NCBI GenBank assembly: GCA_002286855.1
Contig: NRSV01000037.1
Coordinates: 292,537 to 356,536 of the forward strand
Reading direction: 5' to 3'
From: Bipolaris cookei
Taxonomy: Eukaryota > Ascomycota > Dothideomycetes > Pleosporales > Pleosporaceae
DNA length: 64,000 nt
How positions within the stretch are numbered: the stretch's first letter is position 1; every line of letters begins with the position of its first letter. The position numbers and the translations under genes were made by a program. The notes beneath the pieces are model-generated. The model saw only the letters and a list, made by a program, of their open reading frames with translations. It was not told where the DNA came from and ran no database searches. Shown in pieces: positions 1 through 12,224 of the stretch.

Positions 1-1905
1 TGGCAGCCCCCCCGCCAGATGGCACTGTTATCCTCACCTGGCAGCCCCCGCGCATGGGAAACATGTTTGCATCGGATGGAATGGTCTGGGCCGATCCCGA
101 GAGCGCATACGACATGAATGTGCGCGGCTATGTACGTGTGTCCGAGGTGTACTGATATTGCAACATCTAATGCCGTCTAGACCCTCCAGGTTTTTGTACA
201 CAATAGCGGCTACCACTACCCACATGAGCCATATGCAATGCACGCGCGCCACCGCTACAGGATAGCTGCTGGACCTGGTACCATTGATCCTAACCTCTGG
301 CTGGTCCATTATAAGCCGGCAGACCCGCAAAACAGAATTCCAGCCTCTCAGATCCCCATACCGCGCGACGTGCAGACCCAGCTACAGACACGCGCTCAGT
401 TACAACAAGCAGGACCATTGATGCGTAAGGAGTTTATGCTGGTTGACCAGGCCAACTGGCCCAAGGTCGAGTTTGGACAACAAGCCATGAGGGGCCCACA
501 GCCCTACTACAACCCGATGCAGCCAGGTCGACCTTATGCTGCGCATCCGCCTCCGGCCAAACGCCAGCGCTTGCCGACACAGCCCCCGCCTCGCCAGCCG
601 GCGCCGGGCGCAATTATACCGGATAACACACTTGACGAAGAGGAGAATGCCACACAAGATGCGTTTGACTTTTTAACGCCACGCGAAATCAGCTTGTCGC
701 GATACAAGCAACATCACGAATGGATGGAGGAGATTTTCTCGTCACCGTATGCGATTGGAAAGATTGCGCCGATTGATCTTGGACTGGGTCTTATGGGAGA
801 ATTGGCTCCACTCACTGCCGGCATTTTGGACGCTCCAGGAGCAGAAAACGTAGAGACGGAAAAAGAAAATTATAAGATCAAGAATTATTACAAGCTAGAT
901 GCGGAACAGCTTAAGGACTTTGAGAAGCGTGTGGCAGAATACACAACGAATGAGCAAGCCGAGATTGATAAGATGAAGGCCAACCATGCGAAAAAGACTG
1001 CCCAATTGAAGCGCACGCGGACATATATCAAGGCAGAGCGACGATTACGAGAACTATCACGCTCTGCTGAGAGCGAGGGTGACGGTGCGAACCCGGTGGA
1101 AGAAGTTGTAGAGGATCTGCAAAAGTCGCTGGGGGTAACATTTGAAGCGAAGAAGGCTGTTGTCTGCGTAGACAAGGGCGGATTCATGGAGGTACAGCAA
1201 CCGCCTCCTCCAAAGCCGCAGGTGAATGGGGACGGTGGTGAGCAGAGTGCAAACGGAACGTCAGCGGGAGCCAACAACGATGGAGTGATGGAAGAAGATT
1301 CTGCAGCAGGACTCCTTGATCAATATGGATCCGGGTCGATATCTGGAACGCCTATTGGGAACATTTCACTGCCTCGATTGTCGCAGCCTCCGAGCCAGTC
1401 GCAATCGGCGAACGGGACACCCAACGCACCTCACGGCAACATGAACCAGGCGGCAACGTTTGATCAACAAGACAGCAATCTGGATGTGGGGGCGGATCTA
1501 CTCGACTTGGACGTGGAGATGTCTGGCATGGCGGGTACCGGGGACAAGGGCGAGGAGTGGGTGATGGTGAATGATCAAGCAGGAAATGGACAACAAGCAA
1601 GTGGCAATACCGAGCAAGCCAACATGAACAACAACCAAGCAAGCAACAATGGGGGTAACGGTGGTGCAGCAGGTGGTAGTGGAGGTAGTGGGATTGCAGC
1701 AACCAACCTGGAAGCGGATGCCGGCAGCATGTTTGACGGAGCGGATTTTGGAAGCTTCGACAACCTGGACAGTGCGGGGGATGCTCTGGCAGACTACGGA
1801 CATGACGACAATCTTGGGCTGGATCTAGTGGATGACAGTGCATTTGGCGATGCGTTCCATGGGACGGAGATGCACAATGACAACGGCGAAGGCGAGAATG
1901 CGTAG
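1..1905 (+). CDS. ssr4: SWI/SNF and RSC chromatin-remodelling subunit Ssr4 (5' partial)
   Basis: Fungal Ssr4 is a subunit shared by the SWI/SNF and RSC nucleosome remodellers and acts in the nucleus. The gene enters from the left edge. The visible coding parts are 3-131 and 181-1905, with a GT-AG intron at 132-180 (donor GTACGT), leaving about 617 residues. The family shows in the opening block (ILTWQPPRMG, then FASDGMVWADPE), continued across the intron by FVHNSGYHYPHEPYAM and ending in NLWLVHYKPADP. After this come a proline-rich linker (about nt 540-610), a charged helical or coiled-coil stretch (about nt 890-1080) and a long Gly/Asn/Gln-rich acidic tail. The true start codon lies outside the window. 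Family assignment rests on recognising the N-terminal block; the tail is low complexity and says little. Confidence 0.85.
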
Positions 1906-4102
1906 GACGCGTTCTGGAGGTAGACGGGTGTCCACGGTGCTAGTTGGGGAGAGTGGATGCTTGGGTTGTACTATTATTACTACGTTTCATACCAGAGAGG
2001 GAAGGCAAAGTGCAGAGAGAGAGAGAGAGAGAGGACGAGTGGCGTAGAGGGCGTTTTGCAGCCAAGGGTTTGTTTATGGCTTGTGTATGGTGTCGTGTAT
2101 GGGATACGATGGATTATATATTGTGTCTTGCAATTTATTCGATACGAATCGCATTTTTTTTTTGTTGTTCTCGACATTGGGGTGTTTCTGTGAATATGCG
2201 AGATACGGAGTTGGAGGAGTCCGTTGGCACGGCAAAGGCCTTAATTGAGTCAAACAACTGCAGTTGCATAAAACGGGAAGAAGAAGACTGAATTCTATGT
2301 ACATAGCTGCAGCGTTGAGTATATGCTAAGCCACATGGATCCGTGCATTATGCGCGCTGGCCTATGCCAAGAGTTGTCAGCACTGAACTCTTGAGGTAAT
2401 ACCGAGGTCGTTAGTTCGATCCCGATATATATCCCAACAGAGTCGAATGTGGGTTTTGACAAAATGTGGGGAAAAGAGGGAGGGGAGATGGGTGCAATGA
2501 TAGAGTAGTATTTGGTAATTTAGCCAAACGATCATAGTCTTCGCTTGCCCACACCCTCCCCCTTTTTTTCTATTTCATATTTGCGGCAACAAGAAATAAA
2601 TTACAGACATATTCATCAATAGCGGATCGCAGCTATTAGGCGTGCTGTCCCATGGATAGCAAGAGGTGGAGTGACTGAGGACGGAAGGTAGTAGTTTCCC
2701 CTCGTCTCGTCGTCATCTCGTATTCTCCCAAGCCCGGTACGGCTTACATAAGTAGTAGCAACGGAGAAACCCCATATTCTTGGAACCCAAAACAGTCAAG
2801 CAGCCAAGCAGCTAAGCAGCGCAGCGCAGCGCAGCGCGGGATCAAGATGGACATGGGATTGCTTGACGAAGTTGAAACCGCATGCCTCATGGGATTAATA
2901 ACTTTGTAGCGGGGGAGGTTTTGTGGGCAGTTGAGGGGGGTTTCACACGGCAGACGGCAGCCCCTGACTTCAAGGGGTCCTTTTGGTATCGGATAGAGCG
3001 GAGGTCCGCGTCAGCGTGCCAAGAATGCGAACGTTATCCCGCTTGGGCGTGCCTAGCACAGTAGCGTCTAGGGGACACGGAGATTGCGTTCGTTCAAAGA
3101 GACTGCATTTTTTTCTCTCTTCCTCGTGTCCGGAGGGACAGAGACTAGAATAGTTTGATGAGTAATGATGACTAGTCATGTGCCGGTATTTTTGGGCGCA
3201 GAGATAGAGCGGCGTGTGGGCAGAGGGTGAGTCGTGGTGTCGAGCCAGAGGAGGAGGTGGTGTAGGTACCTTGTATGTAATAATGTAAGCACCTGGATGT
3301 GTATGAAGGCAAGATTCAACACGTACTTGGTAGTGTTGGCCATGTATACAGATATGTAACGTATACTTTGGATATACTTTGGATATACATGGACAAGCAT
3401 CGACGGGGCCCGCCGTCGTGTCCTTGCATTGCTTGGGAGTCGCATCGGCGCAGGAGCTTAGCAGCCGCCCTCCCGAGACTCTTGCTTGGCAGGCGGCCCA
3501 CAGCGCACGCATTGCCCAGTGAGGCGCGTCTATCTGGCGCAGCGCACGCGTTCCTGGCACGACATGTAGCCACTTGCCGACTTTCCCACTTTCCCCCTCC
3601 CGCCCTGCTTCAGGTCCAGGGTCGACTGCTGCGCCAAAAGCGACTCGTTGGCTCCATTCCATTCCACTACCGCGCCCGCCCGCCCGCTAACCACACCACC
3701 ACCACCCTCTCTTCTGCCTTTTCCTTCCCTTTTCTTATCCACCCCTCCCCTACCCATCCCTCTTCTATCTGCCCTCCATTCCTCCCTCTCCCCCCGCTTC
3801 GTTCTTACACAACCTCCCTTGGTTTCTTTTGTCTTTGCTTCTTCTCGCTTGCTCTTTTTTGGCTGCATACTACATACTTGCATACACATCCACCCGGACT
3901 TCGACTCAAGTGGGGATACCACTCTCTTCTTCCCCCGGAACCTCGCACTGCATCGGCAATGCGCCTGACTCTATCCTGTTCTTCCTGAACCCTGCAATTA
4001 TTATACAGCATCGCATCTCCACGCGCGCACGCACGCATACGCAACCACATACACGCACCCTCTCTCTTATACCCTTGTACGCTGCTTGCGTAACCATACA
4101 CA
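1906..4102. other. Intergenic region, SSR4 3' side to acyltransferase promoter
   Basis: About 2.2 kb with no supportable gene. It holds a (GA)n run at 2014-2034 in the probable SSR4 3' UTR. An 8-bp inverted repeat (CAAGAGTT / AACTCTTG) with a 10-nt loop lies near 2368-2393, followed by a short tRNA T-arm-like string. A strongly pyrimidine-rich tract at about 3660-3850 is the kind of CT block common upstream of fungal transcription starts. Short reading frames here have no recognisable domain. Confidence 0.6.
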
Positions 4103-5549
4103 ATGCCTCCTCGCGACGCCAACTGGATAGATGCAAGTTACACCCGCCCCGGATAGTCTTTTAGATCCCACGTCGACTAACATTACATCCTATAGGGCCT
4201 CCGAGGTGTAGCATCCTTCATGGTTGTATGCGGTCATCTCTGCACTGCCTTTGTACCATGGCTCCACCAGCCAGCCGCCGACTCAAAAACCGCTCCCCAC
4301 CTGTTCCAATTACCCTTTTTCCGCCTTGCAGTCGGCGGTCGCAGCGCCGTCGCCATCTTCTTCCTCGTCACCGGCTATGTAAACTCGATTGGTGCCATCT
4401 CAAAGTCGCGCGCCGGCAACCACGAGGCAGCGTTCCACGGCATTGCGCGTAGTGCCTTGGCCCGCTCCGGACGATTGATCCTGCCTACCATGATTGCTAC
4501 CGTAATCAGCTGGTTCCTGGCCCAGACAAACGCATACCACATGACCAAGCACGTTGACGCCCAATGGATACGACAGGGCTGGCATCGCCAGGAACCCTCG
4601 CTGTGGATGGCGGTCAAGTCTCTCTTCAAGGCTCAGACTGAGACTTGGGTAATCGGCTGGGACGAATATGACGGAACACAATGGACACTGCATCTCTTTC
4701 TCGAGGGCGCATTCCTTGTATACACGACTATGTTCGCCACGGTCCTCGTCAGGCCCAAGGCGCGTTTTCTTATTTACGCAGTCTTGTATGCCTACTACTG
4801 GCAAGTAGGAAAGGGTAAGCTTGCATTTCCGACAAGCGCCGACACCAGGCCAATTGCTGACTGCAACAGAACTCACGGTCGGTTCCATCAAGGGTCTGAA
4901 CATTGTCACGGGCATGTTCGTTGCCGAGCTACATAACCACTACAAAGATGCTGCTACTTCGGTTCTACCTGCGCCTATTCCTGCCATCATGATTATCGTC
5001 GGCATGTTCATGGCCGGATTTCCCCAAGACTCTTTTCAAAACGCACACTGGTCTGAAACCATGGCCACAATCATGCACACCCTCACGGCCGAGAAGACGG
5101 ATATCCGACGTTACTGGGATCACCTGGGAGCCGCCACTATCCTCATCGGTATCTTCTTTTCAAAAAACGCACGCAAAGTGCTTACCTCGCCTGTCTTCAA
5201 CTTCCTAGGTCGTGTCAGCTTCCCTGTTTACCTCATCCATAATACGCTCATCAAGACGGTCTTGACCTGGATGATCTACCTACCCTCGGCCATGAACCCA
5301 CCAAAGAACGAAAAGGGAGAGATGCAAGATCTCCAGCGCGGATCCATTCCTCATATTCTCATCGCCATTGCCGTCTTCTACTACATACTGTATCGCTGCG
5401 CCTCGCTATGGGTCAAGTACGTCGATCCAATTTGCGCAAACCTTACCAACGCAGCCACAAAGTGGGCCTGTGGCGAATCACAGCCAAAAGAAATCCGGCC
5501 AATACTGGCAAACGGAGCCACGACGGACAAGTCTGTGCTTCCTTCTTAG
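4103..5549 (+). CDS. Acyltransferase family 3 membrane protein
   Basis: Multi-pass membrane O-acyltransferase of the acyltransferase-3 superfamily. Fungal members are thought to acylate small molecules or sugars; the substrate is unknown here. Exons 4103-4132, 4196-4814 and 4870-5549 give 442 residues. The first intron (4133-4195) uses a GC donor (GCAAGT); splicing there recreates the family opening WIDGLRGVASF, which no GT donor allows. Intron 2 (4815-4869) is ordinary GT-AG. Features include the early LRG motif, a conserved histidine in VVCGHL, FRLAVGGRSAVAIFFLVTGY and a late FPVYLIHNTLIK helix, all typical of the family. The start is the ATG ten codons before intron 1, in a good upstream context of pyrimidine-rich leader. 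The neighbouring stomatin gene is convergent. The family call is firm; the substrate cannot be inferred. Confidence 0.88.
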
Positions 5550-6409
5550 CTCGTTTTATCATTCTTAAGAAAACTTTATCGTGTATCCTTTTTCGATGTT
5601 AGTCCATCACCTACTGCTCATCCAGCGCCTTGATTCCCTATGCCATATATTTCTTCATTTTCTTTTTTACATATTCTCTCATCTTCTCGTATCTTTCTTG
5701 ATCATCTTCGGTCTTCTTCTGGTTTCACATCACAGCGAATCTTCTAGCATCACTTCTTGCACATCATGTCGCGGGGAATTTTTAACGAGGAAGAGAAAAA
5801 CAAAAAGGATGGCTTCTCTTGTTATATATTTTAACACCCCATTTTTCTCTGGCACATTTGGTTGTGTTGGTTTTTGCGGAATATGTTGCATATTGAAGCG
5901 TTTTCGGGCTGTTCTTTTTTTGTTTTGTTTGATTGTTGATAAGAAGGGAGGAAGAGGGGGATGTGTATGTATCAAGATGGAATGGGGAGGACGGGTGGAG
6001 AGGCAAAGGGCTTGCACAAAAATGCTCAATCAGGCCCATGAGGTGTACATGTTGACTGTCATTTTTTGCAAATAGATGACGTTTAACGAAGCGGATCAAT
6101 AAAAAAATGTTCAAATTTAACGGTATGAATGGTTTTGATGGTGAGTAAGTGAAGGTTTATCTCTATGATGTGTCAGGACTCTGGATACACTTGAAGAGAA
6201 CAAAAAAGAAGCACAATGTCTCGACCTAGTGTATTATCATATCATATCATTACTGTTCTACCTATAATCCCAACCAAAAGAATACCTAATCCATACATTA
6301 CAAGCGAGTGGGATTATAGAAAGCGAGAGGGGGGGGGAAGTAGGGTATCAACAAGATCTGCCAGTAAACCAGAAATCAAAAGAGAAGAAGTCATAACTAC
6401 CGTACTGCC
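5550..6409. other. Convergent 3' region between acyltransferase and stomatin genes
   Basis: About 860 bp between two convergent stop codons. It is T-rich with several A/T runs suitable for 3' UTRs and polyadenylation, and a G9 run lies near 6330. No coding gene or RNA gene was recognised. Confidence 0.6.
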
Positions 6410-7704
6410 TTACATATTCTCCACCACATGAGCATTGATAGCGCTCTGGAACCCGTGATCATTACTTCCGTACTCCTGAGCCGCAGAAGACTGGAAGCCA
6501 TGGGCACTGGGGCCCTGGCCCGCAGCTTCAGCCTGCGCAAGTGCATTCTGCACAGTTTGGTTCTGGGCAGGGAGGAAGATGACTTTGGAGTTTGCAGACT
6601 TGGCCATGGATTGCATGGCCTCGAGGTAGCGAATTTGCATCGCAGGGGCAGAAGAAAGGATATCAGCCTACTTTCTAGTCAGCATATCACTTCTCTCACT
6701 GGTACTATCCGATGAATGTTAAGAAAGAGAAAAGAACATACCGCCTGCCTCATCAACTTAGCCGCCTCGACCTCCGCCCTCGCAGCAATAACCTTGGCCT
6801 CACCCGTCCTCTTACTCTGCGCCGCCATGGACAACGAATCCTGCAAATCCTGACTGAAAATAATATCCTTGACAAGCATCGACTCGACCTCCACTCCCCA
6901 TCCCAGCGCCGTCTCCTCGATAATCTCACGGATAGACTGTGCAATCTCCTCACGCCGCTCAATAACATCCTGCAGCACCCGCGCACCCACAACATGCCTC
7001 AGTGTCGTCTGCGTGCGCTCCACAAGCGCCTGTCTTATATTGCTAATACTAAACGCTGCCTTATGCGGCGAGGTAATGCGATAGTAAATCACCGACGTGA
7101 GCTGCAGCGACACATTGTCTTTGGTCATGCAGACTTGCTTGGGAACCTCGACGATCTGGATCTTGATGTCAACTTGCACGAGGTGCTCGGACAGCGGGTT
7201 CACGTAGACGAGGCCTGGGTCGACGGCGCGGGCGAAGCGTCCGAATTTTGTCACGAGCCCGACGTTGCCTTGGTGGACGGGCTTGTAGGGGTTTGGGCAT
7301 ACGATGCAGCAGGGGATTGCGCCGAAGGTGCCGATTAGACCGCCAAGAGTGTTGATCTGGGGGAGGAGAGTGGGTTAGTCACGTGACTTGGTGTGGATAT
7401 ATGTAAAGGACTACTACGTTGGTGTAGTGGAAGGAGAGGAAGATAAACTTACCATGCCACCGTACCATCCATTTGTATCGGCGTCCGCATCGTCGGGTTG
7501 GATAACACGGGCATAGCTGGGCTGAAGATCTTCTCGTCGCGGGGGTTGAACCTTGATAATGGGCTCGTGGATATTCGATGCTCCGTTGCTTGCACCTGGC
7601 ATGGGAGCCTTTCTATTGGTGTCGCTCATATCTGCTGGATTCTTTCCGTTGTTCGATATAATAGGTTTTGTAGAGGAGATGGAGTCTGCAGTGTAAGATG
7701 ACAT
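6410..7704 (-). CDS. Stomatin/SPFH (band 7) family membrane protein
   Basis: SPFH-domain proteins are membrane-hairpin scaffolds that oligomerise in mitochondrial or plasma membranes and organise lipid microdomains or proteases. Exons on the minus strand are 7704-7453, 7356-6742 and 6667-6410, giving 374 residues. Introns 7357-7452 and 6668-6741 are GT-AG, both in phase 0. After a polar N-terminus of about 85 residues there is a short hydrophobic, cysteine-containing hairpin (FGAIPCCIVCPNPYKPV), a plausible acylation site. The band-7 domain follows (GLVTKFGRFARAVDPGL, MTKDNVSLQLTSVIYYRI, REIIEETALGWGVEV), then the alanine/glutamate-rich helix and the stomatin-type ending MQIRYLEAMQSMA with VIFLP. 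The tail is Gln/Ala-rich. It resembles stomatin more than prohibitin because of the hairpin and C-terminal helix. Localisation is not shown by the sequence. Confidence 0.9.
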
Positions 7705-9589
7705 TTCTTCAACGTGTCACACAGGATATGGTTGGTTTATATGTCCGATCAACTGAGCAACTGTATTCGCGCTTTGGGAAGCGGGGAAGCTAGCTTAGCT
7801 TGAGGATGTGCGCTAGCTGGGCCGCCTCTTGGGGCTGTGCTATACACTCTTTCTCTCTCCCACGAGACATGGTAGATGCGGATGGAGGCATACAATTTAT
7901 TGGTGATTCAAGCGTCATGCGGTAATCTTGACATATGCGAGTTTCTCTACTGGGTCAACTCCATCTTGAACACTACCATCTTCAACTCTGGTCGACTTCC
8001 CATAACAACCCCGCATCCCCTTCTTTCTCCATCACCACGTCCATACTCCTCTACGACATCTCCAATCCTCACCAAAGACTAAATTCCTATTCGCCTTCAA
8101 GGCCTCCTACACACAGACACGGCTAACTCGGTGCCCCAAGCCCACCCACATCCATCCACTCATGACGTGCAGAACAAGACTCCCAAGGCACACCCGGCAC
8201 ACTCGGCACACTCCAACCGACCACCACAAACCAGCCACACGCCCTCCAATATCTTCTACGTCAGCGACTTGAATTTTCGGGGTCATGTATCACTTAGTTG
8301 TAGTCTTCCTGTCTCTCGACGCCGAGTACAGGTATTGGCGCATGGCTGGGGTACACATGCAGCCCTGTCTGACCTGCCGGTGGGGCGTCCATGTGGCGAA
8401 GAGAGAAGACCCTGGTCTCTCCAGACCTAAATGCCCCTCTCATTGCAGCCTTTGTTTCGTTTCCCTGGAAATCTAAGCGCGCATCGCCACATCTACAATA
8501 ATGCTGGGGCGCGGTATTACCAAAACGTTGGTGGAGGCTCCAGCGGCACAGCTCTCTCTTACCAAATCTCGCCTTTCTCATTTTTTTTCTTTTCCATTAT
8601 GCGCGCAGTTGGCATCGTACACATGCGTCTACATGGCGTCTACGCTGCATACAATGATCATGCGGCATACACCATCCCCCAAGCCCTTCATTTTCTTCTA
8701 CCGGATCAAACTTCGTATATCTCGCATACCCAGCTCTAGGTACTCGGGTCCGCGACGCCAGTCGACAACGTTTCGGCGTCACACTGGCCAGTAGTGCACT
8801 GCGCCTTGAGCGAATTTACCCCATCTTACCCTGAGTGATTGCCGGTGAGGAAAAAAAGGCACATATTGCCTCAATCTTCATGCTTTGCGATCGTAACATA
8901 GCCCTGATCAGGCCTCCCCTCCCGCCTTCATCTTCCACATGTCTTCCACCGTAGCCCCCCTTTGCCGTGTTCTAGAAAAGATACCCTTTATTTAGGGTTA
9001 CCTCAGGACTGCTGGCTGGTGTTGGCCTGACTTACCGCGCACACGCCTATTTCCTAACCGTATACATACAAGGCGTGCATCTCCACTGCTAACTACGCCG
9101 CACGCTGCGCCATAGCCACGGTATTGGGTTAAATTTCGTATTCTATGGATTTTGACACGCCGCGACATGGGCGCCTCAGGGTTTTTGTTTAAGCGCCCTG
9201 TGGAGGAACTAACGCGGGGGGGTTTTTTTAGGTTGACTGCGCTTGTTCGCGGCGTGGAGAGGTGCAAAAGGTACATGGGCTTTCTGATTGGCAGTAGCAG
9301 AAAAGTGGTCAACTACGATTAACCTGGGAAGTAAAGAGACAATAAAGGCTGGCCTTAAACTACTCTAAGATAGCATATACAAGGCTACTGGATAGCTATG
9401 GGCCCATCACATAATCGTACAACGACCGTCGCCTGACGGCGGGTCCATTCAGAGTCAAAAACAAACAAACTCCCATTCCAACCATGCAAGGATAGACAAA
9501 ACACCAACGCCCTTGAAATGACAATATTCAATTTCCGCATAATGATATCAGCCGCAACATAGATTCCACGCAACCCAGCACCAGACAAG
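7705..9589. other. Intergenic region upstream of stomatin gene
   Basis: About 1.9 kb between the stomatin start and the end of the coiled-coil gene. Several short open frames exist, but none has a recognisable domain, a plausible splice structure or coding-like composition. The stretch nearest 7705 should contain the stomatin promoter. Confidence 0.55.
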
Positions 9590-11786
9590 TTACTTGAGAA
9601 TACTCCCCCCCCTCCGATCCTTCTTGAGCGGCGAAAACGTAAACGCTTCCTCACTCATCATATTAAACCCACCAGAAATAGGTCGTTGCTGACCCTGTTT
9701 GCCTAACACACTCTTGCCCAATGCGCGTGCCGCAAAAAGACCTTTGCTGATACCTACGGGCTTCAAAGGCGCAGCGTCTTCGCCGTCCTCAGCGTCGAAT
9801 AGTGTCTTGCCAGCACTGGCGCCGAGCTTGCGCTTCTTCTTCTTTTCCGCAGCTGGCTCCTCGGCGAATGTGGCGAATGACATGAGAGACTTACGAGGCT
9901 TGATCCTAGGTGCTCCGCTGCTCTTCTTTGAGGGCCCATCGTTTTCCTTGAGCGGGATAGACATGGGTGCGTTCTCAGACTCTTCTTTGGATGTGTTGTG
10001 TGAGATTTCAGACACCTCCTCCGTGACCATTTCCAGGGCAGGGGCAGGGTTCTTCTTGCGAGGCTTTGCATTGGCCTTGTTCGACGCAGCTGGGGCCAGC
10101 GCTTTGACCTTGGGCTGAGTAGTCTTCGAGACCTTCTTAGGCGGTGCTGTAGGAGTGGCTTGCTCCTGGACGGCCTCTTCCTCCGCCTCATCTTCTTCTG
10201 CTTCATCCTCCTCAACAATGGGGCTGGCAGCTGTCACGTTACCAGCGCGGTTGAGGAATGGTGTCAAAGAAAAGGTCGACGTGTCGCCAACTGCAGACAC
10301 TGAAGTGCCACGCTTAGGTTTCTTCGCAGGGAAACCATCTCCTGGCGTACCCAGCATCGTCTCAGGTTCGGCAGTAGCAGCGACACGTTTCCGGGCATTC
10401 TTTACGGCAGCTTTGGCGGCAACTGTCGGCTTGCTCTTAGCGGGTGGTGCTGTCTGCGCCCTCTCTGCTCTTTCAAGTTCAGCCTCCTTCTCCTTGAGCT
10501 TCTCCTTGGTTGTCCGTAGCTTTTCGCGGAAAGCGCTCAACTTGTCATCAAGAACAGTGTTTCGGCCCTGCAGCTCTGCCAGTGTCTTGCTGAACTCCTT
10601 CTCTTGCTTCTTACGCTCACGTTTCTCTTCTTCGAGTTCTTTCCGTACAGCCTCGACCTGAGTGTCTGTTGATTGGGAACCTTGCTTGGACGTCTTCTCG
10701 GCCTTTCGACGCTCGCGCTTCTCCTGCTCTAGTTCTTGACGTAGCTGTTCAATCTCGGCATCACGGTCTCCAGTGCTTTTGCTAGCCTTCTCTGCTCGCA
10801 AACGTGCAGTCCTCTCTTGCTCCAGCTCTTGGCGAAGTTCTTCAATCGCAGCGTCATGAGCTTCATCGCGCTTGCTAGCCTTGCTGGCCTCTTTCTTTGA
10901 TAGTTTCTCGACCTTGGCCTGTAGTTGTTCCGTTGACTTTTGTTGCGACTCAAGATCAGCATGTACCTTCTCCATTGCCTTTTCAGCCTTTGCGAGCCCA
11001 GCCTCTGCCTTCATCCGTTCCTTCTTCTCTGTGGCGAGTTCCTGACGCACCTCCTCCAACTCGCCACGCAACTCTTCGTCCTGCTCCATCTTTTTGCCTT
11101 GCTTCGCCAGCGCACGTGCGGCAGTGCGTTTCTCGTTCTCGAGCTCGACTTGGAGTGTGGTCAGCTGACGTTGCAGGGCCAACTTCTCAGTCAGCAGGCC
11201 TGTATTTGATTCGACTTGGGCGCGTAGGTGTTCGACTTCAGGGCGCAGCGATGAGATTTCGCGAGATAGGGCGAGTTTGTCGGAAAGGATCTTGTTGGAG
11301 TCGGAGGTTACGTTCTCCATGGCTTTTAGTTCAGCCTAGTCATTGTTAGCGGCGCTTTGGCCCGTGTGCTTGACGTGCTCACCTTGAGATTCGCGATCTC
11401 CCGCGCTTGGGTGCGGATTGTGTTTTGTGCAGCTTCGCCCTCGGCCCGTTGCTCATCCAGCTGTGCGAGGGCATCATCGAGGGCGTTGTCTAGTTCGTCT
11501 GCACGGCCTTGCTCTTCCTCGAGTTGTTCGTGGAGGTCGCTGTTCTCGTCCTGCAGGAGGCACTGAGCAACTCGCAGCTTCCGAACTTCCTCGTCCTTGG
11601 CCACAATTTCAACCGAATACTTACTCCTTTCAAGGCTGAGTTCTAAGTTTGCGTTTCGCAGCGCATGTTGAAGCTAAGAAGTCGGGGATTAGTTGGGGAG
11701 AGTCGGAAGCAACGGCCCAGTTCTCTTGCACTTACATCTTTCATTTGATAGCTGCTATCGATGTCTGCATCCATGGTTGCTGCCAT
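9590..11786 (-). CDS. Long coiled-coil protein with basic/acidic C-terminal tail, function unknown
   Basis: I do not recognise a named family. Exons 11786-11736, 11673-11383 and 11335-9590 encode 695 residues. Introns 11674-11735 and 11336-11381 are GT-AG; the latter is only 46 nt. From about residue 18 to 350 the protein is almost entirely heptad-like, rich in Glu, Lys, Leu, Arg and Gln, with repeated blocks of the type EELRQELEQE. This indicates a long parallel coiled coil. The C-terminal half is disordered and Lys/Pro/Ala-rich with an acidic patch (EEDEAEEDEAEEEA), several basic NLS-like clusters (PAKKPKRG, KKKKRKLG) and a terminal TFSPLKKDRRGG. The composition suggests a nuclear, spindle or cytoskeletal structural protein, which is inference only. 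It is divergent from OST3, sharing a promoter region of about 440 bp. The start is supported by the short in-frame first exon. Confidence 0.75.
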
Positions 11787-12224
11787 GGTGTAATATCTGC
11801 TTTGTGATGTGAAGAGGTGTAGGACTGATGGTGGTGGGGTTTGCGGGAGACGCGACTTGGGTAAACAAACAGAACGCCGAGAAGTGCGGACCGAGTCGTA
11901 GTAGCGCGACGGGATGAAAGAGTAGGATAATATGAAATGGATAAAAATACAAGTCGCTGTACAAGTACAGTGTGTTCAAGACGTCTGTCACATTCACCTG
12001 TCCCGAATCACTGCTTAATCGGAGCCTTGTTCACAATGGCAACGGGTGTTTGTCCCCATGGAGGGCTGCAGCGGCGGTAAGTCGCGCATATCCCTGTCTG
12101 CCCTAGCGCCATTACGCAGGCCCGCAACCTCCGACAGCCGTCAAGGCCACGTTCCCAAGCATTGTGTCTACTCGAACAAACGCCTTCCAGCAACAACCAT
12201 CCACCCCACCCGCCAGACGACATA
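11787..12224. promoter_or_regulatory. Shared divergent promoter region, coiled-coil gene / OST3
   Basis: These 438 bp separate two start codons pointing away from each other, so both promoters must lie here. No specific factor site is claimed. Confidence 0.55.

Noticed and set aside
2355..2440. tRNA-like T-arm (TAGTTCGATCCC) preceded by an 8-bp hairpin
   Set aside because: The T-stem has a mismatch, and no matching acceptor 5' strand, D-arm or anticodon arm can be built upstream. Probably chance or a very old tRNA scrap.
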